Source: Streptomyces lincolnensis
Lineage (GTDB): Bacteria; Actinomycetota; Actinomycetes; Streptomycetales; Streptomycetaceae
DNA length: 64,000 bases
Assembly (NCBI RefSeq): GCF_001685355.1
Contig: NZ_CP016438.1
Location: forward strand, 806,001-870,000
Reading direction: 5' to 3'
A program made the position numbers and the translations under genes. Below, piece after piece: positions 33,693 through 42,266 of this stretch. Position 1 is the stretch's first letter. Each line of letters starts with the position of its first letter. The notes below the pieces were generated by a model. It made no database searches and was not told the origin of the DNA. It saw only the letters and a list, made by a program, of their open reading frames with translations.

Positions 33693-35966
33693 ATGACCGT
33701 CACCCGAAGACTTGTGTCACGAGCAACAGCCGCCGCACTGTGCGCGCTGGCAGTCGTGCTCGCGTCGATCGTGCTCACCCCCGCGCAGCGGGCCTTCGCC
33801 GCGGGCATCACGTACTACGTGAGTGCGAGCGGCAGCGACAGCAACGCCGGAACCAGCACCAGCACGCCCTGGCGCTCGCTGAGCAAGGTGAACGCGAAGA
33901 CGTTCCAGCCCGGCGACACCATCCGTTTCGAGGCCGGTGACAGCTGGACCGGTCAGCTGTGGCCGAAGGGGTCGGGCTCCGACGGCGCCCCGATCACCAT
34001 CGACAGCTACGGGACGGGCGCCAAGCCGAAGATCGCCGGCCAGGGCACGGTCGGTGACGCGGTGCGGCTGAACAACCAGCAGTACTGGGAGATCCGCAAC
34101 CTCGACGTGTCGAACGCGGTGCCCACAGGCACGACGGACGGTTCGAAGCTCGGTGACTTCCGTGGCATCGGCGTGCACGGTGACAACGGTCAGACCCTGC
34201 ATCACTTCGTGATCGACTCGGTCGACGTGCACGACGTCACCGGAGAGGTCAAGTGGGTCGGCGGCAGCACCGCCGACAACAAGCCGGGCATCAGCTTCGC
34301 GCAGGGCTGGGACCGCTCGAAGAACACCGGCGGCATCGCCTTCCTCACCGGCGTCCAGGACATCACCGCTCCCGGCGCCCCCACGATGCTCGACGGCATC
34401 ACCGTGCAGAACTCCACCATCAAGAACACCTCGTTCAACGGAATCGTCACGAAGCAGTACGCCGGTGACGCGCCCGGCGCCGTATACACCGGCTGGGGCA
34501 AGCGCGAGACGGCCAGCGACTCCAAGTGGAAGCCCTACACCAACGTCACGTTCCGGGGTAACTACATCACGCAGGCGAACACCCCCTTCGGCTGCAACGG
34601 CATCTATGTCACCGGCGTCAAGGGCGCACTCGTCGAAGGCAACGTGATCGACCGGGTCGGCGTCTCCGGTGTCGAGACCAACATGGCCGACAGCGTCACC
34701 GTCCAGCACAACGAGATCATGGGCACCCACCTCTCGTCGGGCGGCGCCGACCAGAATGCCCTGGACCCCGACATCGGCACCACCAACCAGCTGTTCCAGT
34801 ACAACTACCTCCACGACAACGGCGACGGCATCCTGCTGTGCGCGTGCAACTCCGCGGTCAAGTTCGGCAGCGTGGTGATCCGCTACAACGTCATCACCGG
34901 CAGCAAGCGGTGGAACATCCACATGTCGCAACAGACCGGCTCGGTCGCACATGTCTACAACAACACCTTCGCCAACACCGATTCGCCGACCATGGTGACC
35001 GGCGGTGTCGGCGGCAAGGTCACGTTCACCAACAACCTGTTCGTCTCCGGACAGTCCGCACCCGAGTTCAGGCAACAGTCGACCATCATCTACAACAACA
35101 ACGGGTACTCGTCCAACCTGACGACTCGGCCCTCGTCCGACGTGAACGCCGTGGTCGGCGCTCCGCAGTTCGTGAACGCCGCCGTCACGGGGCCCTACGG
35201 CGACGAGAACGGCACGAGGCTCGGCACTGCGGCGAACTTCGCGCTCCAGTCAGGATCGGTCTTCGCCGACGCCGGTGCCACGATCACCGGCAACGGCGGC
35301 CTCGACTACTCCGGGGCAACCGTGCCGATCGGGAACGGTCCGGAGATCGGTGCCCTCGAACGGGGCGCGCCCAGTATCGCGTTCACGGACACCTTCGACG
35401 GCCTGGCGACCGGCGCGCTCGCCAACGGGACCAACGGATGGCGGGTCATCTCGACCAACAACGACGTCTCCGTGGTGGGGACGCCGTCCACCACCGACAA
35501 GAGCGTCCGGCTGACCCGCACCGTCGAAGGCGGCGGCACCGACGGAACCAACCTCGCCCGGCTCTTCAGCACCCCGCTGCAGGGCGTGGTGACCATCGAC
35601 GCGCAGGTGATGCGCAATGACGCGCAGGCCGGCTGGTTCGGGCTGCCATACCTGTACAACGCCAGCGGTGCCCCGGTTGTCAGCGTCGCGTTCGCGCGCG
35701 GCGAGATCCACGCGTACGAGGGAACCACAGACCGTGTGATCGGTACGTACACCACTGGCAAGTGGTACTCGGTCAAGCTCACCGTGGACACCGTGAACCA
35801 GCACTTCGACCTGGACATCGACGGCCGGCGCGTGCTGAACGACGCGGCGTTCCGCACATCGATGCCGGGGATCGCGAAGGTCGCGTGGTACTCGAACGGG
35901 GGCGAGCGCGGGGCCGTGCATGTGGACGACGTCTGCATCTCCCGCGGTACCGGATTCGACCAGTGA
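33693..35966 (+). CDS. Secreted right-handed parallel beta-helix protein with C-terminal LamG-like domain
   Basis: A 757-residue exported protein. Residues 1-37 form a signal peptide with an RR pair and an AFA cleavage site. Then comes YYVSASGSDSNAGTSTSTPW, the usual entry of beta-helix polysaccharide lyases/hydrolases, followed by many helix turns (HNEI, YNYLHDNGDGI, YNVITGS) to about residue 560. The C-terminal 200 residues resemble a LamG/concanavalin-type sandwich (FDGLATGALANGTNGWRV). It probably cleaves or binds a plant polysaccharide outside the cell; the exact family is not identifiable by eye. Confidence 0.85.
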   Translation: MTVTRRLVSRATAAALCALAVVLASIVLTPAQRAFAAGITYYVSASGSDSNAGTSTSTPWRSLSKVNAKTFQPGDTIRFEAGDSWTGQLWPKGSGSDGAPITIDSYGTGAKPKIAGQGTVGDAVRLNNQQYWEIRNLDVSNAVPTGTTDGSKLGDFRGIGVHGDNGQTLHHFVIDSVDVHDVTGEVKWVGGSTADNKPGISFAQGWDRSKNTGGIAFLTGVQDITAPGAPTMLDGITVQNSTIKNTSFNGIVTKQYAGDAPGAVYTGWGKRETASDSKWKPYTNVTFRGNYITQANTPFGCNGIYVTGVKGALVEGNVIDRVGVSGVETNMADSVTVQHNEIMGTHLSSGGADQNALDPDIGTTNQLFQYNYLHDNGDGILLCACNSAVKFGSVVIRYNVITGSKRWNIHMSQQTGSVAHVYNNTFANTDSPTMVTGGVGGKVTFTNNLFVSGQSAPEFRQQSTIIYNNNGYSSNLTTRPSSDVNAVVGAPQFVNAAVTGPYGDENGTRLGTAANFALQSGSVFADAGATITGNGGLDYSGATVPIGNGPEIGALERGAPSIAFTDTFDGLATGALANGTNGWRVISTNNDVSVVGTPSTTDKSVRLTRTVEGGGTDGTNLARLFSTPLQGVVTIDAQVMRNDAQAGWFGLPYLYNASGAPVVSVAFARGEIHAYEGTTDRVIGTYTTGKWYSVKLTVDTVNQHFDLDIDGRRVLNDAAFRTSMPGIAKVAWYSNGGERGAVHVDDVCISRGTGFDQ

Positions 35967-36018
35967 CAGCCAGGTCCAACTGGTGGCGCGGTATTAGGGT
36001 AAGTGCGCCCGAGCCAGT

Positions 36019-36026
36019 AAGCGCTT
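36019..36026. promoter_or_regulatory. AAGCGCTT motif downstream of the beta-helix gene
   Basis: GTAAGCGCTTCC contains the same AAGCGCTT core as 36862-36869 and the GH5 palindrome at 20156-20169. It lies 50 bp after a stop codon and just before a terminator, an odd place for an operator; it could be a decayed or looping site. Confidence 0.3.
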
Positions 36027-36070
36027 CCGCCTTCCAGGGGGCCCAACTCAAGCTGACGCCCTGACAAAGA

Positions 36071-36117
36071 GAAATCAGCTCTGCCAGGGCCGACATCGGC
36101 CTGGCAGAGCTGATTTC
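36071..36117. terminator. Strong bidirectional hairpin terminator
   Basis: Arms GAAATCAGCTCTGCCAGG and CCTGGCAGAGCTGATTTC pair perfectly over 18 bp, extended toward the loop with one bulged G. The hairpin lies between the convergent beta-helix and SGNH genes. The AAATC/GATTT ends give a short U-run in either direction. Confidence 0.85.
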
Positions 36118-36125
36118 CGTACTGA

Positions 36126-36770
36126 TCAACGTGATGAAATCTGCTGCAGCCTGTCACTTACCACCGGCAGATAGAATGTGGTGATACCGGCCATGTTGGG
36201 GTGCGTTCCCGATCCCTCCGCGCCAGGGAAACCGTCGACCAGGTCATCGAATGTGTATTTTGCACGCTGAGCGTCATCACGCGTGTCGAACGTGGTGTCC
36301 CCGAAGATGTCGGCGATGGCGATGCCCCACTTGCGACAGGTCTCCAAGGTCACTTCACGCAGCGCCACCTGAGTGCCCCAGTCCCGCGAACCGAGTTTGT
36401 GGGCGGCGACGTACACGATGGGGGCGGTCGGCCATTTCCGCCTCATTGTGTGCAGCGTCTTCTCCAGCTCAGCCGCGTAGGTCGCGATCGTGTACGCGTG
36501 GTCCCTGAAGATGGACTGGGCATCGTTGACGCCGCCGTCAAAGATAACGAAGTCCGGCGCGATGTCGGTCGCCTGCTCGACCTGCGCAAGTATCTGCCCG
36601 CCGGAAGCATGTGGGTCGGCGCCGATGGTCGCACCATTCCGGGCGAACTTGGTGAGGGTCATCCCCTCGCGCTCGGAAACGAGGTCCACAAAACTGTGCG
36701 GATATACATGTCCGTACACAATGCTGTCCCCGAAGGCGTAGATACTCTTGCCCACCAACCCACTGTTCAC
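36126..36770 (-). CDS. SGNH/GDSL family hydrolase, probably cytoplasmic
   Basis: A 214-residue SGNH-fold esterase with block I AFGDSIVYG (nucleophile S16), the oxyanion Gly/Asn in block III (GGVND, N82) and block V GTHPN (H190). The Asp normally three residues before that His is Ser187, so the catalytic triad looks incomplete or uses another acid. There is no signal peptide. Carbohydrate acetyl-esterases are common in this family, which suits the polysaccharide cluster. The start is GTG at 36770 with AGGGAGAA upstream. Its base composition is also lower in G+C than the surrounding genes. Confidence 0.83.
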   Translation of the reverse strand: MNSGLVGKSIYAFGDSIVYGHVYPHSFVDLVSEREGMTLTKFARNGATIGADPHASGGQILAQVEQATDIAPDFVIFDGGVNDAQSIFRDHAYTIATYAAELEKTLHTMRRKWPTAPIVYVAAHKLGSRDWGTQVALREVTLETCRKWGIAIADIFGDTTFDTRDDAQRAKYTFDDLVDGFPGAEGSGTHPNMAGITTFYLPVVSDRLQQISSR

Positions 36771-36861
36771 ATCATTCTCCCTGCGGCTTCGCTATTTCAG
36801 GATTGATTTTAGGCAGAACATTGACCCGTTGGGTGATCAGTGCGTAAATTAAAGAGATAGA

Positions 36862-36869
36862 AAGCGCTT
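36862..36869. promoter_or_regulatory. AAGCGCTT operator core between SGNH and cupin genes
   Basis: GAAAGCGCTTAC lies in the AT-rich divergent spacer, 36 bp before the cupin start. It is a typical LacI-family half-site pair and recurs in the GH5 promoter and after the beta-helix gene. Confidence 0.45.
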
Positions 36870-36897
36870 ACTATCATGAAGCGGAGTGTTGACCCAC

Positions 36898-37608
36898 ATG
36901 AGCACAACCAACACCGGATTGCCCGGGGGCGTCGCCATCTCGCATCTGTCGGTGTACGACTGGCCTGCCGCCGACGGGGTGTGCGGCGGCACACCTCACA
37001 TGCACCTGGCCTGTTCGGAGGCTTACGTCGTCACCAGCGGACGCGGGGCCGTGCAGACGCTGACCGCGTCCGGGTACGAGGTCACTCCGCTCCAGGCCGG
37101 TACGGTCGCCTGGTTCACGCCCGGCACCATCCACCGGCTGGTGAACGGGGGCGATCTGCGGATCACCGTTCTGATGCAGAACAGCGGACTGCCGGAGGCG
37201 GGGGACGCCGTCCTCACGCTGCCCCCGCAGTACCTGACCGATCCGGAGACGTACGCCCGCGCCACGGCCATCCCGGCCGACGCGCCCGAGGAGGAGCAGG
37301 AGCGCGTTGCCCGGGCCAGGCGGGACCTCGCTCTGGAGGGATATCGGGCACTGCGGGAGGCCGAGGGGCCACAGACTCTGGCCGCGTTCCACCGGGCCGC
37401 CGCCGCGCTGGTACGGCCGCGCATCGCCGAGTGGCGCGAGCGGTGGCGCCGAGGTGCCGAGGCCTCCGCCGCGGCCACCGGGGCGCAGCTCGACTGGCTG
37501 GAGCGGGGAGAGTCCCCCCATCTCGTGGATGCCACCGTGAGGTCCGAACAGCCCGTTGCCCGCAGGAAGTTCGGAATGTGCGGTCGGCTCGACGTCTACC
37601 AGAACTGA
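36898..37608 (+). CDS. Cupin domain protein
   Basis: The 236-residue protein has an N-terminal cupin barrel. Motif 1 is PHMHLACSEAYVVTSGRG at about residues 32-49, and motif 2 is around TPGTIHRLVNGG. The second half is helical and rich in Arg/Glu. Cupins of this kind bind sugars or act as isomerases and sugar sensors in carbohydrate loci. The ATG at 36898 is preferred (GGAG 11 bases upstream); a GTG at 36886 is also in frame. It is divergent from the SGNH gene. Confidence 0.8.
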   Translation: MSTTNTGLPGGVAISHLSVYDWPAADGVCGGTPHMHLACSEAYVVTSGRGAVQTLTASGYEVTPLQAGTVAWFTPGTIHRLVNGGDLRITVLMQNSGLPEAGDAVLTLPPQYLTDPETYARATAIPADAPEEEQERVARARRDLALEGYRALREAEGPQTLAAFHRAAAALVRPRIAEWRERWRRGAEASAAATGAQLDWLERGESPHLVDATVRSEQPVARRKFGMCGRLDVYQN

Positions 37609-37744
37609 TGCCGGTGCGCGCTTGAGGCCCGGCGGCGTACGCGGCCGGGCCGGCTCGCGCCTGAAGCCGACAGGACGGCAGCGCCGCCAGGGGGACGCAC
37701 AGGCGCCGCTGGCCCGCGCCCGTTCCGGCAGCACCCGCCTTTGG

Positions 37745-38779
37745 TCACCGCCTGCGGCTGGGACGCTTGGTCGCGGGCGGCTCGCCCGTCGACTCCCGCC
37801 AGATGATGCGGAGGAGGGGTTCATCCTTCGCCTCGGGCACCGTATTGAGCAACCCCGCGATCAGCTTGGCCATGGCCGTACTGCCAAGTTGTTCGAGCTC
37901 CACGTCGACGGTGGTCAGGGACGGGGTCATGAACTGCCCGACCCCCGCGTTGTCCCAACCGGTCACGCTGAGGTCTCCCGGCACGTCCCAGCCGCGCTCA
38001 CGGGCGCCCCGGACGACACCGGCGGCCACAAGGTCGTTGGCCGCGATCACCGCGGTCGGCCGCGAACGGCTCGAGAGCGACCGAATCGCCTCGATGCCGG
38101 ACTCTCCCGACCAGTCCCCGTCGAAGACGCCGACGGACTCGACCCCGAGGCGTTCGACGGTGTCCAGATAGCTCTGCCTGCGCGCCCTGGCGGAAGCGAA
38201 CTGCGCGTCGCCCGCCACATGGAGAAACCGGGAGTGGCCGAGCGACGCCAAGTGCTCGATCATCCGCACCACGGGCGTGGCGTCGGCCAGCTCCCCGATG
38301 CCGCGCATCTCGTCGTCGAAGTCGGCCGAGATCACCACGGTCGTCCGCTGGTGCAGTTTGCGCTCCACCTCGGGAAGCACGGGAGCGAGGGAGAGAATGC
38401 CCTCGTACTGTCCCGAATCGGCGAGCTCCAGCAGTCGGTCACTCCTCGCCCGTACGCCGCCTCCGGCGCTCACGACGTCCACGAAATACCCCGCGGTGTG
38501 CGCTGTGGCGCTGGCTCCTGCCAGCATGCGTGACGGGTTGAAGGCCATGGCGGGCATGAGGATCGCCAGCCGGCCGGTCTTCCGTGTGCGCATCGACCGC
38601 GCCACCAGGTTGGGGCGGTAGTCGAGTTCGCGTATGGCCTTCTCCACGCGTTCCAGGGTCGCGGGCTTCAGCCCGCCGTTGAACCGCAGATACCGCGACA
38701 CCGTCTGGGGTGACACACCGGCGAGTCGCGCCACATCAGTGATCGTAGGCCGTCGTCGCGCCGTGTCAGCGCCGTCCAT
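37745..38779 (-). CDS. LacI family transcriptional regulator of the ABC operon
   Basis: The 344-residue LacI protein has its helix-turn-helix at about 11-32 (PTITDVARLAGVSPQTVSRY) and an effector domain with AANDLVAAGVVRGARERG. GGGGGAAG precedes the ATG at 38779. It is divergent from the sugar importer operon, and the spacer contains two identical operators in inverted order around a consensus-like promoter, so repression of the importer until a sugar binds is very likely. Confidence 0.92.
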   Translation of the reverse strand: MDGADTARRRPTITDVARLAGVSPQTVSRYLRFNGGLKPATLERVEKAIRELDYRPNLVARSMRTRKTGRLAILMPAMAFNPSRMLAGASATAHTAGYFVDVVSAGGGVRARSDRLLELADSGQYEGILSLAPVLPEVERKLHQRTTVVISADFDDEMRGIGELADATPVVRMIEHLASLGHSRFLHVAGDAQFASARARRQSYLDTVERLGVESVGVFDGDWSGESGIEAIRSLSSRSRPTAVIAANDLVAAGVVRGARERGWDVPGDLSVTGWDNAGVGQFMTPSLTTVDVELEQLGSTAMAKLIAGLLNTVPEAKDEPLLRIIWRESTGEPPATKRPSRRR

Positions 38780-38831
38780 CCGCTTCCCCCACCTTCCGCC
38801 AACTTTCGGTGAAGTCAGAGACTACACACTC

Positions 38832-38861
38832 TTGACGCAAAAAGTGATCGTTCACTATGGT
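38832..38861 (+). promoter_or_regulatory. Promoter of the sugar ABC importer operon
   Basis: TTGACG (38832-38837) and TATGGT (38856-38861) are separated by 18 bp. The spacer is filled by operator copy A (38843-38856). The first gene starts about 100 bp downstream. Confidence 0.7.
38843..38856. promoter_or_regulatory. LacI operator, copy A
   Basis: AGTGATCGTTCACT is an imperfect palindrome lying between the -35 and -10 hexamers of the importer promoter. Its exact reverse complement occurs 34 bp downstream as copy B. Confidence 0.8.
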
Positions 38862-38876
38862 CCTCGCAACCCACAA

Positions 38877-38890
38877 AGTGAACGATCACT
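38877..38890. promoter_or_regulatory. LacI operator, copy B
   Basis: AGTGAACGATCACT is the exact reverse complement of copy A, with centres 34 bp apart. It lies just downstream of the likely transcription start. Two sites suggest cooperative binding by the LacI protein encoded at 37745-38779. Confidence 0.8.
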
Positions 38891-38963
38891 TTTCGGGTGA
38901 CGCGTGGCCCGGGACGGGCCCGCACCACTGTCTGCCGATGCCGCCGCTCAAGGGAGCAGTGCC

Positions 38964-39884
38964 GTGAGCTCCATCAACGAACTACGCCGGCTGCGCGGGT
39001 CCCAAAAGGGCGCGCGACAGCAGAACAAGGCGGCGTTCTTCTTCCTACTGCCATGGTTCGTCGGGCTCTTCGGGATCACTCTCGGCCCGATGCTGGCCTC
39101 GCTCTACCTCAGCTTCACCAAGTACAACCTGCTGCAGCCGCCGCAGTTCAGCGGACTCGACAACTGGACGCGCATGGTCGACGACGAGCGTCTGCACAAG
39201 TCGCTCGAAGTGACGTTCAGCTACGTCCTCGTCTCCGTCCCGCTGCAACTGGCGATGGCCCTGGGGCTCGCTCTGCTGCTGGACAGGGGAGTGCGAGGAC
39301 TTGCCTTCTACCGCTCCGTCTTCTACCTGCCGTCACTGATCGGCGGCAGCGTGGCGATCGCCGTGCTGTGGCGCGCGATGTTCGGGACCAACGGCCTTGT
39401 CAACGAGGCCCTGGCCCTCGTCGGTATCCAGGGGCAGGGCTGGATCTCGGAGCCCGGAACGGCGCTGTCGACCCTCGTCGTCCTGAACGTCTGGACCTTC
39501 GGCTCCCCCATGGTGATCTTCCTCGCCGGGCTGCGGCAGATTCCGACCTCCCTCTACGAGGCGGCCTCCGTCGACGGCGCGAAGCGCTGGCGCCAGTTCC
39601 GCAGCATCACCATTCCGCTGCTGACACCCATCATCTTCTTCAACCTGGTGCTGCAGATCATCCACGCCTTCCAGACCTTCACCCAGGCCTTCGTGGTCTC
39701 CGGTGGCACCGGAGGCCCCGCCGACTCCACCCTCTTCTTCTCGCTGTACCTGTACCAGCGCGGGTTCGGCCACTTCGACATGGGATACGCGTCCGCGCTC
39801 GCGTGGGTCCTGCTCCTCATCGTCGCGGCCTTCACCGCCGTCAACTTCTGGGCCTCAAAGTACTGGGTGTTTTACGATGACTGA
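38964..39884 (+). CDS. Sugar ABC transporter permease (MalF type)
   Basis: A 306-residue membrane permease with six hydrophobic helices (first FFFLLPWFVGLFGITLGPML) and the EAA loop EAASVDGAKRWRQF that contacts the ATPase. It is the first gene of the importer operon. GGGAG lies seven bases before the GTG at 38964, so this start is preferred over the longer frame beginning at 38904. The stop overlaps the next permease start. Confidence 0.93.
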   Translation: MSSINELRRLRGSQKGARQQNKAAFFFLLPWFVGLFGITLGPMLASLYLSFTKYNLLQPPQFSGLDNWTRMVDDERLHKSLEVTFSYVLVSVPLQLAMALGLALLLDRGVRGLAFYRSVFYLPSLIGGSVAIAVLWRAMFGTNGLVNEALALVGIQGQGWISEPGTALSTLVVLNVWTFGSPMVIFLAGLRQIPTSLYEAASVDGAKRWRQFRSITIPLLTPIIFFNLVLQIIHAFQTFTQAFVVSGGTGGPADSTLFFSLYLYQRGFGHFDMGYASALAWVLLLIVAAFTAVNFWASKYWVFYDD

Positions 39885-40773
39885 CCGCGCCGTAGCCGTA
39901 CCTTCCTCGCTACCCACCCCCCGCCCCCACGTGATACGCCGGATCAGACGCGCGGTGCGCGCCCCTCTCAAACACTGCCTACTGGCTCTCTGCGCCCTGA
40001 CGATGCTCTACCCCGTCCTGTGGATGGTGGTCAGCTCGCTGCGGCCCAACAACCAGATCTTCCGCAGCGCGGGACTCGCCCTGACGCACCCGCACTTCGA
40101 GAACTACAGCAACGGCTGGAACGCCTTCTCCCAACCGTTCAGCCACTACATGATCAACTCGGCGATCGTCGTGACCGGCGCGATCCTCGGGAACCTCCTC
40201 GCCTGCTCCCTGGCCGCATACGCGTTCGCCAGGCTGGAATTCCGGGCGAAGCGCGTCTGGTTCGCCGTCATGCTCGTCACCATCATGCTGCCGATCCACG
40301 TGATCATCGTGCCGCAGTACGTCCTGTTCTCGGAGCTCGGCTGGGTCAACACGTTCCTGCCCCTGATCGTGCCGAAGTTCCTGGCGACCGACGCCTTCTT
40401 CATCTTCCTGATGGTGCAGTTCATCCGGGGCATCCCGCGCGAGATCGACGAGGCCGCACGGATCGACGGCGCCGGGCACGCGCGGATCTTCTTCTCCCTC
40501 ATCCTCCCGCTGATGGTCCCGGCGCTGGCGACCACCGCGATCTTCACCTTCATCTGGACCTGGAACGACTTCTACACCCAGCTCATTTATCTGACCGACC
40601 CGGACATGTACACCACGCCTCTCGCGCTGCGCACCTTCGTCGACCAGCAGACCGCGACGGACTGGGGCTCGGTGTTCGCGATGAGTGTCGTGTCGCTCGT
40701 ACCCGTCTTCCTCATCTTCCTCACCGGACAGCGCTTCCTGCTGCGAGGCATCGCGACCACCGGCGGCAAGTAA
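39877..40773 (+). CDS. Sugar ABC transporter permease (MalG type)
   Basis: A 298-residue partner permease with six membrane helices and the EAA loop DEAARIDGAGHARIFFSLIL. It begins at the ATG at 39877, eight bases before the end of the MalF-type gene. Together the two form the carbohydrate uptake transporter-1 type channel. No ATPase gene is present in the operon or window, so a shared ATPase (MsiK in Streptomyces) presumably energises it. Confidence 0.93.
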   Translation: MTDRAVAVPSSLPTPRPHVIRRIRRAVRAPLKHCLLALCALTMLYPVLWMVVSSLRPNNQIFRSAGLALTHPHFENYSNGWNAFSQPFSHYMINSAIVVTGAILGNLLACSLAAYAFARLEFRAKRVWFAVMLVTIMLPIHVIIVPQYVLFSELGWVNTFLPLIVPKFLATDAFFIFLMVQFIRGIPREIDEAARIDGAGHARIFFSLILPLMVPALATTAIFTFIWTWNDFYTQLIYLTDPDMYTTPLALRTFVDQQTATDWGSVFAMSVVSLVPVFLIFLTGQRFLLRGIATTGGK

Positions 40774-40875
40774 CTGCGGGGGCTACTGCCGGACATGTGG
40801 AGGCGCCCGAAGCCCTGACCGCTCGGGAGCACCTCAGTCATCAACCCGCCCACCCATCAGGCACAGGAGAAGCAC

Positions 40876-42180
40876 ATGAAAGCCAGCCCCTTCAGACGCG
40901 TCGCCATCGGAGCGTTCGCCTCACTCTCGCTCACACTGACCGCCTGCTCCGGTGGCAGCACCGAATCCGCTTCCGAGCTCAGCGACAAGCCGGTCACCAT
41001 CCGCGCCACCTGGTGGGGAGCGGACACCCGTGCCCAGCTCACCGACGAGGTCATCAAGGCGTTCGAGAAGAAGTACCCCAACATCACGGTCAAGGGCCAG
41101 TACAAGGACTGGAACGGCTACTGGGACGCGCTCGCCACGACGACCGCGGCCAAGGACTCTCCCGACGTCGTCCAGATGGACGAGTTGTACCTCGCGTCGT
41201 ACGCCGACCGCGGAGCGCTGTACGACCTCGGCAAGGCCAAGAAGCTCCTCAGCACGTCACAGTTCGACGACCAGGCCCTGGCCACCGGGCAGGTCAACGG
41301 AACGCAGTACGCGCTTCCCGTCGGCGTCGGCGTCCTGTCCATCCTCGTGAACACCGACCTGTTCAAGAAGTACGGCGTGACGGTTCCCGACGACAAGACA
41401 TGGACGTGGGACGACTACGCCAAGATCGGGAAGGAACTGACCGACAAGAGTGGCGGCAAGATCCACGGCGCCGCCGGCGCGCCCGGCTTCTCCGCCGGCG
41501 ACGTCAAGTACTGGGCTCGTCAGCACGGTGAGAACCTCTTCGACAAGGACGGCAACGTCTCGTTGAAGCCCGAGACGCTCGCCGGGATGTGGAAGTACGG
41601 TCTGGACCTGACCTCCTCGGGGGCCAGCGTCAAGGCGTCGACGATGGTCGAGGACCTGACCGCGGGTGTCACCGCCGGCAGCTTCGCCACCGGCAAGGCG
41701 GCCATGATGGGGGTGTACAACACCCAGATCACTGCGATCCAGCAGGCCGCCGGCGCCCAGGTGAAACTGCTGCAGATGCCTCGTGCCGACAGCACCAAGG
41801 CCAACTTCTTCAAGCCCTCCATGTACTGGGCGGTCTCCAGCCAGAGCAAGCACCCGGCCGAGGCGGCCGCGTTCATCGACTTCATGCTCAACGACCGGAA
41901 GGCCGCCGACATCCTCAAGACGGAGCGCGGCATCCCCGCCAACAAGGAGATGCTGAAGCACCTCCAGCCGGGACTGGCCGGGACCGACAAGGCGGCAGCC
42001 GACTACATGAACGCCGTGACCCCGGGTGAGTCACCGGTCGTGACCCCCAACGGCGGAAGCGGCATCGAACCGCAGCTGCAGCGCTACAGCCAGGAGGTCT
42101 ACTTCAAGAAGACCTCGCCCGAAGCCGCCGCGAAGGCCTTCATCAAGGAGCTCCAGGGCGAGATCGACGCGGCCAAGTGA
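40876..42180 (+). CDS. Sugar ABC transporter substrate-binding lipoprotein
   Basis: A 434-residue extracytoplasmic binding protein with a lipobox LTAC (Cys at about residue 24) and a family-1 carbohydrate-binding fold (WWGADTRAQLTDEVIKAFEK; PVGVGVLSILVNTDLFKKYG). It captures the oligosaccharide outside the cell and delivers it to the two permeases. AGGAGA precedes the ATG. Here it is the third gene, while in many loci the binding protein comes first. A strong terminator follows. Confidence 0.93.
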   Translation: MKASPFRRVAIGAFASLSLTLTACSGGSTESASELSDKPVTIRATWWGADTRAQLTDEVIKAFEKKYPNITVKGQYKDWNGYWDALATTTAAKDSPDVVQMDELYLASYADRGALYDLGKAKKLLSTSQFDDQALATGQVNGTQYALPVGVGVLSILVNTDLFKKYGVTVPDDKTWTWDDYAKIGKELTDKSGGKIHGAAGAPGFSAGDVKYWARQHGENLFDKDGNVSLKPETLAGMWKYGLDLTSSGASVKASTMVEDLTAGVTAGSFATGKAAMMGVYNTQITAIQQAAGAQVKLLQMPRADSTKANFFKPSMYWAVSSQSKHPAEAAAFIDFMLNDRKAADILKTERGIPANKEMLKHLQPGLAGTDKAAADYMNAVTPGESPVVTPNGGSGIEPQLQRYSQEVYFKKTSPEAAAKAFIKELQGEIDAAK

Positions 42181-42187
42181 CCTCCTT

Positions 42188-42221
42188 CCTGGGGGCCGTC
42201 GCCGCTGCGACGGCCCCCAGG
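42188..42221 (+). terminator. Hairpin terminator after the binding-protein gene
   Basis: CCTGGGGGCCGTCGC and GCGACGGCCCCCAGG form a perfect 15-bp stem with a CGCT loop, beginning 8 bp after the stop. No U-tract follows, as is usual in Streptomyces. It may attenuate rather than stop transcription, since the dehydrogenase gene follows after 45 bp. Confidence 0.8.
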
Positions 42222-42266
42222 AGCCCCACGAGAAGTGGGTCAGGAACCAAGAGAGAGAACACACCC

